Source of the DNA: Emiliania huxleyi CCMP1516
Taxonomy: Eukaryota > Haptophyta > Isochrysidales > Noelaerhabdaceae
DNA length: 31,624 bases
Assembly (NCBI RefSeq): GCF_000372725.1
Contig: NW_005199256.1
Location: 15,576 to 47,199, forward strand
Direction of reading: 5' to 3'
Below, piece by piece: positions 8,639-18,996 of the stretch. Each line of letters begins with the position of its first letter. Positions within the stretch are counted from its first letter, which is position 1. The notes below the pieces were generated by a model, which saw only the letters and a program-made list of their open reading frames with translations, ran no database searches and had not been told where the DNA came from. Both the position numbers and the translations under genes were made by a program.

Positions 8639-11600
8639 TCAGCGGTCGCCCCACCGGCGCTTCTTGTGGGCACCACCCGCTTGTGGCGGCCGAGAGGCGC
8701 GGTGGCCTCGCGCTGCCGCTGGCCGAGCCTGCTGCACGGGGGCACTGCTGTCCGCGGCGGCATTCCAGCAAAGGTGCGTCTGCCCGCTTGAGTCTGCTTG
8801 GCCCGTGAAGCCGAGGCGCCGGCGGCGCAGCGCTTGCGACTCGTCTTGAGCATCCCCGCGCCCGTGCGGCGGCGCGTGCGCGTGCACCACTCCGCTGGCG
8901 AGTGGGGGGTGGAGCGTGTCGCACGAGGGAGGGTGGGGAGGCTCCGCGCGCGGCACGTGCGCGTGGACCGGGTGAGGGCCACGAGCTGACGGAGGCGGCG
9001 CAGAGGACGGCCACGGAGCCGGGGCGCCGACCCCGGGCCCGTGACGGCGGCCGCCCCCGTCCTCGAAGGCGGCCAGCTGCTGCCGCTGCGCCTCTGGCAG
9101 CCACTTGAAGTAGTCGGCGCGCGTCTGCGGCGAGAGCGCGAGGAAGGATCGGAGCGTGTGCTGCCGCACCACCTTGCGCGCCGCCCACGCCGACAGGCCG
9201 CAGCTCTGCAGCAGCCGCTCGTGCTCCGTCTCTTCGGCGGCGGCGTCATCGCCCCAAGGCCACTCGGAGGCGGCGGGGCGGTGCGCGAGCAGGATGCGCT
9301 GGAGGGCGCGCCACGCTTGGGCCCAGGGAGTGACGCGAACGCTCAGCTTGAGCGAGCACGCGCTGGTCTCTGCGAGCAGCCGCCCGAGCTGTGGCCAGAC
9401 GTGCGCCTCGTTGGCAGAGGCCGGGTCGTCGGCAACCAAGACGAGGACCCACAAGTTGCTCAGACCTATGATCGCCGAATGAGACGTGCGGGGTCAAGGG
9501 GCGTGCGGCGACCGCTGAGATCCCATGGCAGGTGCGCGCGCCGCGGGATTCGCAGAGCGAGACCGCCTTCGCCAGCTCCTCCGGCCGGAGCAGGGCGGGC
9601 GCGTCGCAGGCCAGCAGGCCGGAGGATGGGTCGAGGAAGAGGTGCGGGAGGGGAGAGGAGGTCTCGATGAGCTGCAGGCCCTTGCGCCGCAGCAGCCGGT
9701 GCAGCCGCGGCGCCTCGAGAAGCGCCTCGCCGATCATCACAGGCCACGGGATTGCGCCCGCGCCAGACGGGTGCGTGTCGCTGCGCCGACTGCCGCTGCC
9801 ATCACTGCGCGCGGCGGACCCTTGCTTGCGAGCGTGCACCGCCTCCAAGTTGATGCTGTCGTCGTACCTCCCACCGTGCGAGCGACGGAGCAGGCGAGCC
9901 GCCTCTCGCAGCGCCTCGCTCGCCGCGGGCCCGTCCTTGCCGCCGGGTAGCTCCGTCTCTGGTGGAGCAACGCCGTCTGACGGCTCGCCGCCCACAGCCC
10001 CCTCGTCGCCCGGGGCGTCGGGGGCTTCGTATGGCCGCAAGACGTGCACCGAGAGCAGCGGCTGCAGCAGCTGAGCTCGCAGGTGGAGCGGCGGCACGTT
10101 CTCCTCGTTCGCCTCGATGTAGAGTCGAAACTCGGCCCACGGAAAGACATCGAATTGCAGCAGCTTGTCGTGAGGCAGCAGCAGCAGCAGCGCAGCGCCG
10201 GTGCCCCCGCCGCCGGCCATCTGGCGCGACCTCTGGATCAAGTTGAGCACGTGCTGTGGCTCCATCCCCTCGTCCACCGCCACCACCTGCACGCTCAGTC
10301 CCGCCTCGGCGTCACTGCCGCGACGCAGCGCCTGCTCGCACTCGGACCGCACGGCCGGCAGCAGCCGCTGGCTTGCAAAGCCGATGACGCCGTGCCTCGC
10401 AGCCGCACCGTGGTGCTGCCCGTCCGCCTGACGGAGCAGGGGCTCGCCCGCCACACCGCCGCTGCGTGCTGAGCCAAAGCCCTCGTCGATGGCCGATCCG
10501 AGCGCTGCGCGCACCGCCCGGCGCATCGACTCGTCCACGCGGGCGATCGCCGAGGCGACGGCCTCCTTGCCCTCGACCAGGCTCGCAAGGGCGGGGTGCG
10601 GCCGGCATGCAGACTGGTGCTTGAGCGACTTTGCCCAGCCGTCGAGGAGCGATCGGAAGCCGGCCGCGTCGGCGTGTCCGATGGATTCCGACGCCTGCCG
10701 CGCGCAGAGGCACGCCAGCAGACTCTTGAAGGCCTTGGAGTCTCCGCCGCGTGGGAATCGGTCGATCGCCTGACGCAGAGCTGAGGCGCAGAGCGCCACG
10801 CCTGCGAGGCCCTCCATCCGCCGCTGTGCCTGGTGCAGGAGGTTCTCGGCCAGCTCGCACAGCTCCTCGCCGACGAGCGCGAGCGCCCTTGGCACGCCAA
10901 ACGAGTGGACGCGGCGCTGCCTCGCGAGCTCGATGACGTCGGCGTCCTCGCCCGAGCGAAGGTGCAGGTGAGTCGCGCCCAGCGCCTTGCACATGGGCAG
11001 GAGCGATTGCGCGTCGTCATCGGGCAGACCGCACACCAACGCCACAAGCTGCGGGCCCGACGCCGCGCTGAGAAAGCGGCCGATGGCGCCGCAGGTCGGC
11101 AGGTCGGGCGGGGAGAGCGTGGCCACCACGAGGGGTGCCGCGCAAGGCGCCGGCGCACCGCTGGCGGGCACAGCAGCGATCGACTCGAGCGCGAGAAGGC
11201 CAACCTCGCCGCGCTCGAGCGGCGGCTCCCTGCCCGTGCCCGGCGGCTCCGAGAGCTCGCGCACCTCGATCGAGCTCCCGAGATGCAGCCAGAATTGGCG
11301 CGCCTCTGCGACGTTGCCGTACGGGAGGAGCCAGAGCGCCGACGCGTGCTCGTGCGGCACGAGCGCGTGCAGCAGCGCCGCAGCGAGCATGGGCAGCGCA
11401 TGCGACACGCTCTCGGGGAGCACCGCGAGCACCCCGCCTCGCTTCGCCGCCTTCTCGAGCTTGACGACCAGAGCCTCTTCCCCAGCTCGCGCCATCGCGG
11501 CCGAGCCTGGCCGCGCGGACGCCGCCTCGGTCCGCCCTGCCGCGGGCCCACCGCGCTTGGCGGCGAAGTAGGCACTCACGCTGTCAGCCAGCGACTCGTC

Positions 11601-13508
11601 CAGCTCAAGAGCCTGCCACTCCCGGTCGAGCGCGGGCGCGAGCACTGTGGGCGTGGGGTTGGCCGCGACGAGGCCGAGGCGTCGAACCTCAGCAGGAGGG
11701 CGAACCTCGGCGCGCGTGGGGCAATGCGTTGTACGCGGAGATGGCGGGTGCTGGCGGCGGCGAGGCCAAGGCGAGGACGGTGTCTCCTGCGCGACAGTGC
11801 CGGCCGGCTCGCGGTGCAAGCCCTCAGCCGTGTCGCCCATCTGCTCTTCTTCGCCGACATCGAGCAAGCGCGGCCGAGCAGGTGAGCGCCACAGAGGGCT
11901 GGGGTCGGGGGCGCTTCGCTTGCGGCTGAGCGACTGTGCGGCATCGCGGCTCTGCCGCAGGATCCTCGCCTCGGACGGGACCGGAGGCAGTCGGCCGCTC
12001 GCTGCAGCGCCGGCCTGCCAAACGGCTGCCTTGCTGTGCACGCGGCGGCGCCGCGGCGTGCCGTGCGGCAGCGTCGGTCGCAGCAGCTGCTGACGGATGG
12101 AGTTGACCTCCTCGGTGCGAGCGCCGAGCATCGCAGAGACGGACGGCGCACTTCGTCCCTGTCGGCCCAGCTGCGCGTGAGGGGTCGTAGGACGGGTCGG
12201 GAGTAGCAGCGTGGCGAGGCTGTCCGAGTCTCTGTCTCGCCCAGCCACCGCCGCTTGGACCGACGGCGGCAAGCCTCGGCCCTCACTCGTAGCCAGGGCT
12301 TCCTCGCTCGGGGCTATAAACAAGCCCAAGCGCGGGCCCATACCGCGCATGACAGAAGCAATCAGCCGGGCCATCTGGGCGGAGAGCTGCTCGCGCGCAA
12401 TACCAGTCGCAGTCTCGCCCTGCGCCGTCAGGAGCAGCTGTGGCGGCTGGCCGGCGAGCAGCGATTCGAGGGAAACCAAATGCTCCGGCCGCGGCCGGGC
12501 CTCAAGGTGGTACGGCAGGAGCGGCTCTTCAAGAGTGGGGATGCCGCTGGGCGCTGGCGTGAGATCATCGCGCATTGTGTCGCCAAGCCAGAGGCGGCGT
12601 GCTGCTGGCTGGTCGACGCCAAGGGCCAAGGGGTCCATCGCCGTGAGCTTTCGAAGTCGATCTGACCGCTGGCGTGCCGATGCCAGCGACGCGAGTGGTG
12701 CACGGCGCTGCTCCGGTGTGGCCATGGGGCTGCAGGCGGGCTCGTGCTCTCGCAAGCCGCCGAGCAGGGAGTCGAGCGAGACAAGCCCAGGCTCGGTGGC
12801 GTGCCCTTTTTTTGGCGGCGGCAGCCACTCGGCGAGTGGCGTGCACAGCCGCTTGAAGGCCGCCGCGGCCTCGCGGGCGGTGAACGCGTGAGCCGAGGCT
12901 TCAGCCGAGAGACGCACGCCGAGGCACGAGGCTCTCTCGGCCGGCTGTGCCGGCGCGCGCAGGTGCCAGCTCGGCCGAAAGAGACGAGCGCGCGTCGCTT
13001 CGACGAGCCGCACTTGCTGCTCGTCTCGGGCCGGCGCAGAGTGGCAGCCGGCAAGCAGGGCCGCCAGGCTGTCTTCGTCCCAGTTGCCCAGCCCACATCT
13101 TCTCGGTGGCAGCAGCGGGACCGTAATCGTTGACGGCCGCGGACCGAAGGCCTCCTCCTGGTCGCGGGCGAGAAGCACCGTGAAGATCTCGTCCTCTGTC
13201 CGGTCCTCTGCCGTGTCGACGTCGGGGCCTGCGCGCGCGACTGCCGCCAGCTGGGGTCGAATGGTATCGCGGAGGCGCCCCTCCAGTCCGCGGCCAGCTC
13301 CCGGAGCCCTCAGGCCATCCAGCGGTGACGATGCTGACTGCGGCGTCGCTGCGCGCGAGTCGAGCAGCAGCTGGATGTGGCACGGCGGCGGCGCCGGCGC
13401 TGACTCGTCGGGATCAGGCACGCGTATGAAGAGCCGCTTTTTTCGCTGCCGCTCCTCTTGGGCGTAGTTCCGCGGCGCGAGAGAGATGGAGGCCACCGAC
13501 AACGACAT
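8639..13508 (-). CDS. SHOC1/ZIP2-like protein of the XPF/FANCM superfamily, about 1597 aa, two exons
   Basis: Exon 1 is 13508-9542 and exon 2 is 9465-8639, joined across a 76-nt GC-AG intron (9466-9541). The join turns two unrelated frames into one smooth segment, SLCESRG-LSNLWVLVLVADD. The N-terminal 600 residues are low in complexity, with repeated acidic/Leu motifs (VSLDSLLGG, LVSLESLLAG, EDSLAALLAG). Residues about 670-900 look like a decayed SF2 helicase; LRSGEDADVIELARQRRV resembles the FANCM/Hef stretch LRSEDSPDI. Residues about 1275-1345 match a nuclease-like fold (LIETSSPLPHLFLDPSSG) that lacks the GDxnERKxxxD active site. Residues about 1400-1450 look like a helix-hairpin-helix pair (LLQSCGLSAWAARKVV). 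A degenerate helicase, dead nuclease and HhH are the hallmarks of SHOC1/ZIP2, which acts with SPO16 at meiotic crossovers. A diverged FANCM is the alternative. Confidence 0.5.
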
Positions 13509-13942
13509 GTGTTCGAAGCTCTTCGTCGGCTGCTTCTGAGAGAGAGCCGCCGCGCCGAAGGTCCGAGAGCCAAACGAGACGCGCTAAAATAAATTTCGCG
13601 ATATATGGCATACCATGCCCCCCCGCGCACACACAGTTCCGCCGCCGACACTCTCACGCCACACAACTCACGCGCCCCGAGAAGCACACGCGACAAGTTG
13701 ACAGGAGCACGCGCGCCGCCGCCCTCACCACGCCCACAATCACAGACAGCGTCGCTCAGCTCAATCGCTCCCTCCGGCAGGAGCCATACACTGGCACCAC
13801 ACCGAAGCTACTGCACATCGCACCACACACGCCACCACACCGCCGCACTCCACTCACACGCACAGCCACTCTCGTGCGTGCACACCTAGTCAACATACAT
13901 GTACAACAAAGAGGGCGAGAGGTACTAGCCCCCAGACGATAC
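13509..13942. other. Upstream region of the SHOC1-like gene
   Basis: Intergenic sequence between two minus-strand genes. A/T-rich near 13586-13612 (AAAATAAATTTCGCGATATATGG), followed by CA/CAC-rich sequence (13620-13880). Probably holds the SHOC1-like promoter and the 3' end of the CHAT gene. No gene is supported. Confidence 0.5.
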
Positions 13943-16554
13943 TCACGTACAACCAGTACTACGTACGATGGGTCCGAGGGAGATACGCCCATCCCTACGT
14001 TCTGCCTCAGCCGGCGTACGTGGCCGGTCAAACTGCTCGCGGGACGATACCCGCCCCAACTCGTCGATAAGGCCCGCGGGGTCGTCGATCACCAGGGCGG
14101 AGAGCAGACCCGCCAGATCTGCAAGAGAGCGGCCACTGCCCAAGGACGGCGCTAGCAAGCCGACAGCAAGCGCGGTGGCCTTGGGGCTTCCACGCAATGC
14201 GGCGATGACGGGGTGCTTCGCGAGCACCTTCGTGAGGGAGAGGTAGCCCCACACGAGGTGCCGGTCGGAGGTCTCTGGCGGCGGCTGCTCGAAGTGAAGG
14301 AGCGACTTTTCCGAGGAGAGCTCGGAGCGGAGAGCCGCCGCAGCTTCAGCATCTTGTACCGCCCACTGCACACGGAGCGGCAGGGAGCCATCTGTGGCAC
14401 CCGCGTCATGGAGCACCGTAAAGCGCTCCAGCGGTGAGCCGGTCCGGCCGAGACGCCGCAGCAAGGAGACGATCTCCGCCTTGAGCGCCGCGGGCTCGTC
14501 GCACCCGAGCTCAGATCGTGTGATCGCGCGCGGAGATAGCTCCTGCAATGCGGGCAGGCGGGCGGGCGGCGTGGAGTGCAGGCGTAGGGGGATGGGCTGG
14601 TCCGCTAGCAGAGAGGCGCGTGGACGTGTGCGACTGCGTCGGGCCGCACCTTGAAGAGCCGCGCCACGTCCCCGTCGGGCATTGCCATCAGCCCGAGCTC
14701 GAGCCGCGCGACACCGGGGAGAGCGAGGGAGTGGGTGCCCGAGAGCAGCACCCGCAGGTCGGGCGCGCGCTCTAGCAGGCTTCCGAGGGCGCGCACCCAC
14801 AGCGCGCTCGACAGCACCGTGCTGTCGCAAGGCATCGTCCACTCGTCAATGATCAGCAGACACGCCCCACGGTGCCGCAGCAGCGCAAAGGGCAGCTCGT
14901 CATTGCTCGATCCAGTCGGCTCGTCCTCCTCGCCCGCTCGCCCACTGCCGCGATTAGCCTCGGCCACAGCCGCCACGATGAGGCGGCTCAGCGCTGCGAT
15001 AGAGGTGGCACCGGCGGCAGAAACGTAGAGGATGCCGCCGGCGAAGGTGCCACGCTCGAGCACGTAGTGCGCCGCGGCGAGGGTAAGGGAGGTCTTCCCC
15101 GTGCCAGCCTCGCCAATCAGGTGGAGTAGCCGCTTCTGGCTGCCGCACGCGGCGGCGACAAGGCGCTGCCACTCGACCTGCCGGCCGATGAATTGGAGCG
15201 GCCGAAAGGCGGGAAGGTTGTGAGCGCAGCGCGGCGGCGACACCCACTTGAGCTGCCCCGGTGGCAAGTTGCGGAGTAGCACCTCGGAGTGGTCCCCATC
15301 GACAGGCAGCAGCATGAACTTGTGCGCCTCCTCACCCGGCCGCACGATGTGAGGCTGGTTGGCGACGGCCTGCTTGCCGATGGTGAAGGCCTGCTTCACG
15401 CTCCTCCCCATGAAGAGCGCGTGGTAGAACTGCTCAGCGAAGAGGCAGGCCGCCTTGTCCTGCAGCTGCTCCTGTCTTCTCACCGCCACGACGTGTGGCA
15501 CTCCGGCGGCCGCGAACGCCTCCCCGTACGGGCCACCATGGCAGGCGGAGACGAAGGCGAGGTCGAGCGGCGGCCGCTCGTCCCCCTCGGCGCCCGCCCA
15601 GATGAGCGCGAGCAGGTTGCTCACCTCGAGGGCGTGCGTGCCGCCCTCGCCATCCTCGAAGGCAAGACGAGACTGCTGCCTGCCCGACTGATCCAGGTAC
15701 GAGAAGCCGTGCCCAGAGCAATGAAGTATACGGCAGCCGGCCGTGAGCACGTCGCGCAGTCGCCTCGTGGTGCAGAAGTCACTCGTCGCGTGGGCCTGCT
15801 TCCCAGAGCTCTTCAGCGCTGAGAAGACGGCGTCGCGCTCTGCCTTCATATCCAACTGCTCCACTGGCCTCCCATTGTGTACCAGTGGCGCCGCCTGCAA
15901 TAGAGCCAGCCTTGGCGGTTCTGACCAGGCTGCCGCGGGCGGGTTGTCGTGAGCTGCTCTGCGGGAGGACGACGTGGTGGAGGGCACCGCCCCGTCCAAA
16001 CCTGCACCGCCGGCGGCCACTCGTGCAGCGTGAGGGATGGGCAAACACAAAGGCGGCGACACCGCGACCTGAGCCTGTTGCGTGCCATGATTGGGAGTTG
16101 GCTTCTTCAGCGCCTGGTTGATGACGGGGTGTCTCGCCATTGCCAAAAGGTGAGATCGATGCGCACCGGTGCCCATATTGGCGGGCTTTGCTCCGGAGTT
16201 GCGATCGCCGCCGTCGCCGCCGTCGCTGGTAGCGCTGGTGATGGCACTGCTGCTGCTGCTGCTACTGCTGCCACTGCTGCTGCCGCGAGCCCATCTCGGC
16301 TCGTCCATACACCGAGCACATGCGCTGTTGCCTGCCCTTTGCAAGTCTGGATCATCCTGTCCTGACGTGGTTGCCTGCTGCATTGCGCACCCAGCGCTTG
16401 TTCCGACACGCCGATGGGGCAAGCGACTGTTCGCGCGTTGGTCAGAGCACGCAAGCCGAAGTCTGGACGACCGAGGTGTTCGAAGCGTTTGCGGAACAGA
16501 GAACTTCCGGCTTTGACGTACTTTGACGTGGGACGCCCGCCGGTCGGATGTCAT
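13943..16554 (-). CDS. CHAT caspase-like protease fused to NB-ARC STAND NTPase (about 834 aa)
   Basis: Exon 1 is 16554-14650 and exon 2 is 14542-13943. They are joined by a 107-nt GT-AG intron (14543-14649) that turns DVARLFK into DVARLFK-ELSPRAI in frame. Residues 1-205 are low in complexity with a poly-Ser run from (CTG)n-like DNA near 16240-16290, so the real start may lie downstream. Residues about 213-400 are a CHAT peptidase: ILHCSGHG with catalytic His282, then FVSACHGGPYGEAFAAAG with catalytic Cys338, then VVAVRRQ and the LFAEQFYHALFMGRSVKQAF helix. Residues about 455-640 are a STAND NTPase: FIGRQVEWQRL, P-loop GEAGTGKTS (481-489), Walker B LLIIDE, VLLSGTHSL and the pre-LF helix. Exon 2 supplies a GxP-like motif (ALRGSPKATALAVGLL). 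No C-terminal LRR, WD40 or TPR repeats are seen. The likely role is a nucleotide-switched protease in cell death or immunity; this is inferred from architecture. Confidence 0.75.
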
Positions 16555-17199
16555 GCGCGGCGAATTCTCCTCATTGTCGTTGCTTTCGACAACCTTCGTG
16601 GCTCTATCCCACTCGTGGTGTCTCTCCTTTCACAGCTCTACATCAGGCGACAGCGTAACTGACCGCTCGCTGGTAGATAGATAGATAGAGCAGAGCTCCG
16701 CACCAGCCAGCGCTCCAGAGCGCTCTACATGTATCCACATCTCTACACTCCACAGCGCTCTACACTCTATCTACATGACTACATCTTCTATACCCTTCCT
16801 ATACCCTTGCCCGCCAAAGAAAGCCAATTCCGGACTTGGGCCCTGCGGGCGGCCTTCCTTCCTTCTTTCTCTCGATCGAGCGAGGTCTCGAGATATACAC
16901 AAGCGGCCAATCTACACCCTTCCTCAGACCCCTTGACAATAAATGGTTAGATAGATTGATCTCTTCCTCCCTCCCTTGCTGTACCTCCATCCATGGAATT
17001 CTTTTGTTGTAAAATCTTTTGCTTGGGCGCGGGCTACCCCTCTCGAGGGACCCGTTGGTTGGGTAGTGTTACAGGTACAGGTAGCTCTTTCCGGGGCTCT
17101 CGCCCGTACCTGTGCTCCAAAACCTCGAGACTCGTCGTCGCGCGCCTGTCTCGCGCACCGCCCGCCGCCACCTCACCTTTAATAGGTTGAGCCGCGGCC
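16555..17199. other. Divergent intergenic region
   Basis: Lies between the CHAT gene and the oxygenase gene. It contains a short (TAGA)n microsatellite near 16674-16689, a run of related CTCTACA/CTATACCCTTC motifs (16725-16810), and the A/T-rich stretch TGACAATAAATGGTTAG near 16934. It presumably holds both promoters. No gene is supported. Confidence 0.5.
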
Positions 17200-18285
17200 A
17201 TGGCTGACGCCGCCGAGCTAGCCTTCCAGCGCCTGGTCGCTGCCAACCCGCAGGCAGTCGTGGTCGGCAATGGAACGAGTGAGCACGGGTCGAGTGAGCA
17301 GCAAGACGCTGATGCCGCCGAGCTAGCCTTCCAGCGCCTGGTCGCTGCCAACCCGCAGGCAGTCGTGGTCGGCAATGGAACGAGTGAGCACGGGTCGAGT
17401 GAGCAGCAAGACGCTGATGCCGCCGAGCTAGCCTTCCAGCGGCTGGTCGCTGCGAATCCCGATGCAGTTGTGGTTAGTGTGCTAGGGGCGAGCTCCGATC
17501 CGGCAGCGGTTGAGGAGACGCTTGCGCGACGCGTTGTCAACGACGCTGCGGTCTCGACTTGGCTGGAGTCAAAGCCGGAGATGGTCGGCGCGCCGCTCCC
17601 CGCGCTGACCCCGTCAGGGTGGCTGTCGAACTCGTCCACTGTGCAGGCGCTGAGGGCAGGGCAGCTCTTGCGCCTCGAGCAGGCTTTCGACGATGCGTGC
17701 GCGCGCTCCGTGCACACGGCGCTCGGCGGGCTGCCGGAAGAGGCGTGGTCGCACCACGCGAGCAGGCAGCCGGGCTTCCAGTACGCGCACTCCAACATCT
17801 ACTGCTCGGATGCGTCCCGCTTGGCCTCCGCGTGCCCCGCCTACGCCACGGCGTGCCGCTGGTTCGAGAGGGAGGGCCTCACCTGGTTCGAGGCGGCCTT
17901 CGGCTGCCGAGGCCGAGTGGTGGTGAGCGCATCTTGGTACCGCGAGGGCGACTACTCCACGCCGCACTGCGACCTCGGCGACCTGCGGCGGGTCGCTTTT
18001 GTGTGGCACCTGACGGGCGAGTGGGACGAGCGGAGCGGAGGCGACCTCGTGTGGTGCTCCCCCCACCGCCGCTTTGCACCCAGCTTCAACACGCTCTTCC
18101 TCTTCCCGGTCCACGGCGCGAGCCACCACTTTGTGCAGCCCGTCGCGGCGGGCACCCCGCGCGCGCACCGACGCCTCGCCATCAACGGCTGGTTCTGCTG
18201 CGAGGACGAAGCGTGGGAGGCGGCGGTGGGGAGCGCCGGGCTGAGCGAGGCGGCCGTGCAGATGTTGCACACGTGGACGCCATAA
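17200..18285 (+). CDS. 2OG-Fe(II) oxygenase with N-terminal 35-residue repeats (361 aa)
   Basis: Residues 3-72 are two near-identical copies of a 35-residue unit (DAAELAFQRLVAANPQAVVV plus a Ser/Gln/Glu-rich linker), and a third, diverged copy starts at residue 73. The C-terminal half is a double-stranded beta-helix dioxygenase. VVVSASWYREGDYSTPHCD carries the HxD iron ligands His256 and Asp258. GASHHFVQPV carries the distal His (309 or 310), and RRLAINGWF supplies the Arg (324 or 325) expected to bind 2-oxoglutarate. This is the prolyl 4-hydroxylase/OGFOD-like class; the substrate cannot be told from sequence. No signal peptide is seen, so it is probably cytosolic or nuclear. The helical repeat may be an interaction module, recently expanded at DNA level. 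The start is the first ATG, preceded by GCCGCGGCC. Confidence 0.85.
   Translation: MADAAELAFQRLVAANPQAVVVGNGTSEHGSSEQQDADAAELAFQRLVAANPQAVVVGNGTSEHGSSEQQDADAAELAFQRLVAANPDAVVVSVLGASSDPAAVEETLARRVVNDAAVSTWLESKPEMVGAPLPALTPSGWLSNSSTVQALRAGQLLRLEQAFDDACARSVHTALGGLPEEAWSHHASRQPGFQYAHSNIYCSDASRLASACPAYATACRWFEREGLTWFEAAFGCRGRVVVSASWYREGDYSTPHCDLGDLRRVAFVWHLTGEWDERSGGDLVWCSPHRRFAPSFNTLFLFPVHGASHHFVQPVAAGTPRAHRRLAINGWFCCEDEAWEAAVGSAGLSEAAVQMLHTWTP
17206..17445. repeat. Coding tandem repeat, 105-bp period
   Basis: The unit starts at 17206, 17311 and 17416. Copies 1 and 2 are almost identical in DNA, including third positions, which indicates recent duplication. Copy 3 diverges after about 45 nt. Confidence 0.9.
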
Positions 18286-18351
18286 GATTTTCCACAGATA
18301 TAAGGTGTTGATAACAAACAAGAGGGTTCACACAGAAACTGGCGCCAGATC

Positions 18352-18771
18352 AGGTGTGTATTGCTTTTTGCTTGGGGGTTGGGGCGGCCCTCATGATGAA
18401 GTCTCTGCAAAAACCTGGCCGGCCCGGCCTGCCCTGCCCCTACCTAGCTACCTACCTACCTCTACCTTATACGAAACTAAAGAAATCACCGGATCGGTGA
18501 AGGTGGGGTACTATACCAACTAAACTCTAAAGTGATGGCTGGTGATACTCTTCTGCAACTCCATAGTCCTTCCTGTGACATGGCAGGCCACTCTCAAGCC
18601 CTACAAGCACCAGATCACCTCACTTGTCCACTTGGGATCTCCGCGGAAAATTTCTTTTTCTGCTGTGAAAATTCCAGCGTGAAGAGAGGGAAAACCCCGA
18701 CGGGAGGGCCCAGACCTACCCTACCTACCCCGCGTCATGAGGGCCGCCCCAAGCAAAAAGAATACACACCT
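18352..18771. repeat. Element bounded by about 40-bp imperfect terminal inverted repeats
   Basis: The left end at 18352-18403 begins AGGTGTGTATTGCTTTTTGC and ends GGCGGCCCTCATGA. The right end at 18736-18771 is its reverse complement, with one short indel (extra GGGGTT on the left). The interior is noncoding, with TACC repeats (18440-18465). No clear target-site duplication is seen. It has MITE-like size (420 bp) and sits in the gap between two plus-strand genes. Confidence 0.7.
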
Positions 18772-18996
18772 CGCTAGGTGTGACTCTACAGTCCCTGAGT
18801 CTGGGCTGGGCACCTCAGCTTGGGCAGAGGTCCTCGGGGTGGGGAGAGAGGGAGCTCCCCTGTTCAGGCCCCCCCGACGCCAGCCGGCTTACGCGACTAA
18901 TTCACGCCCTAACGGTGTGGCCTTAGGTTGCCAAGCTCTGGTATCCAGTGCTCCAGTGCTCCAGTGAACTGCCATTGGCTCCGGCTCCTCCGAGAG

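Noticed and set aside
9246..11575. Plus-strand frames opposite the SHOC1-like gene (for example 10833-11885)
   Set aside because: Arg/Ala-rich mirror frames of a long, domain-bearing minus-strand gene.
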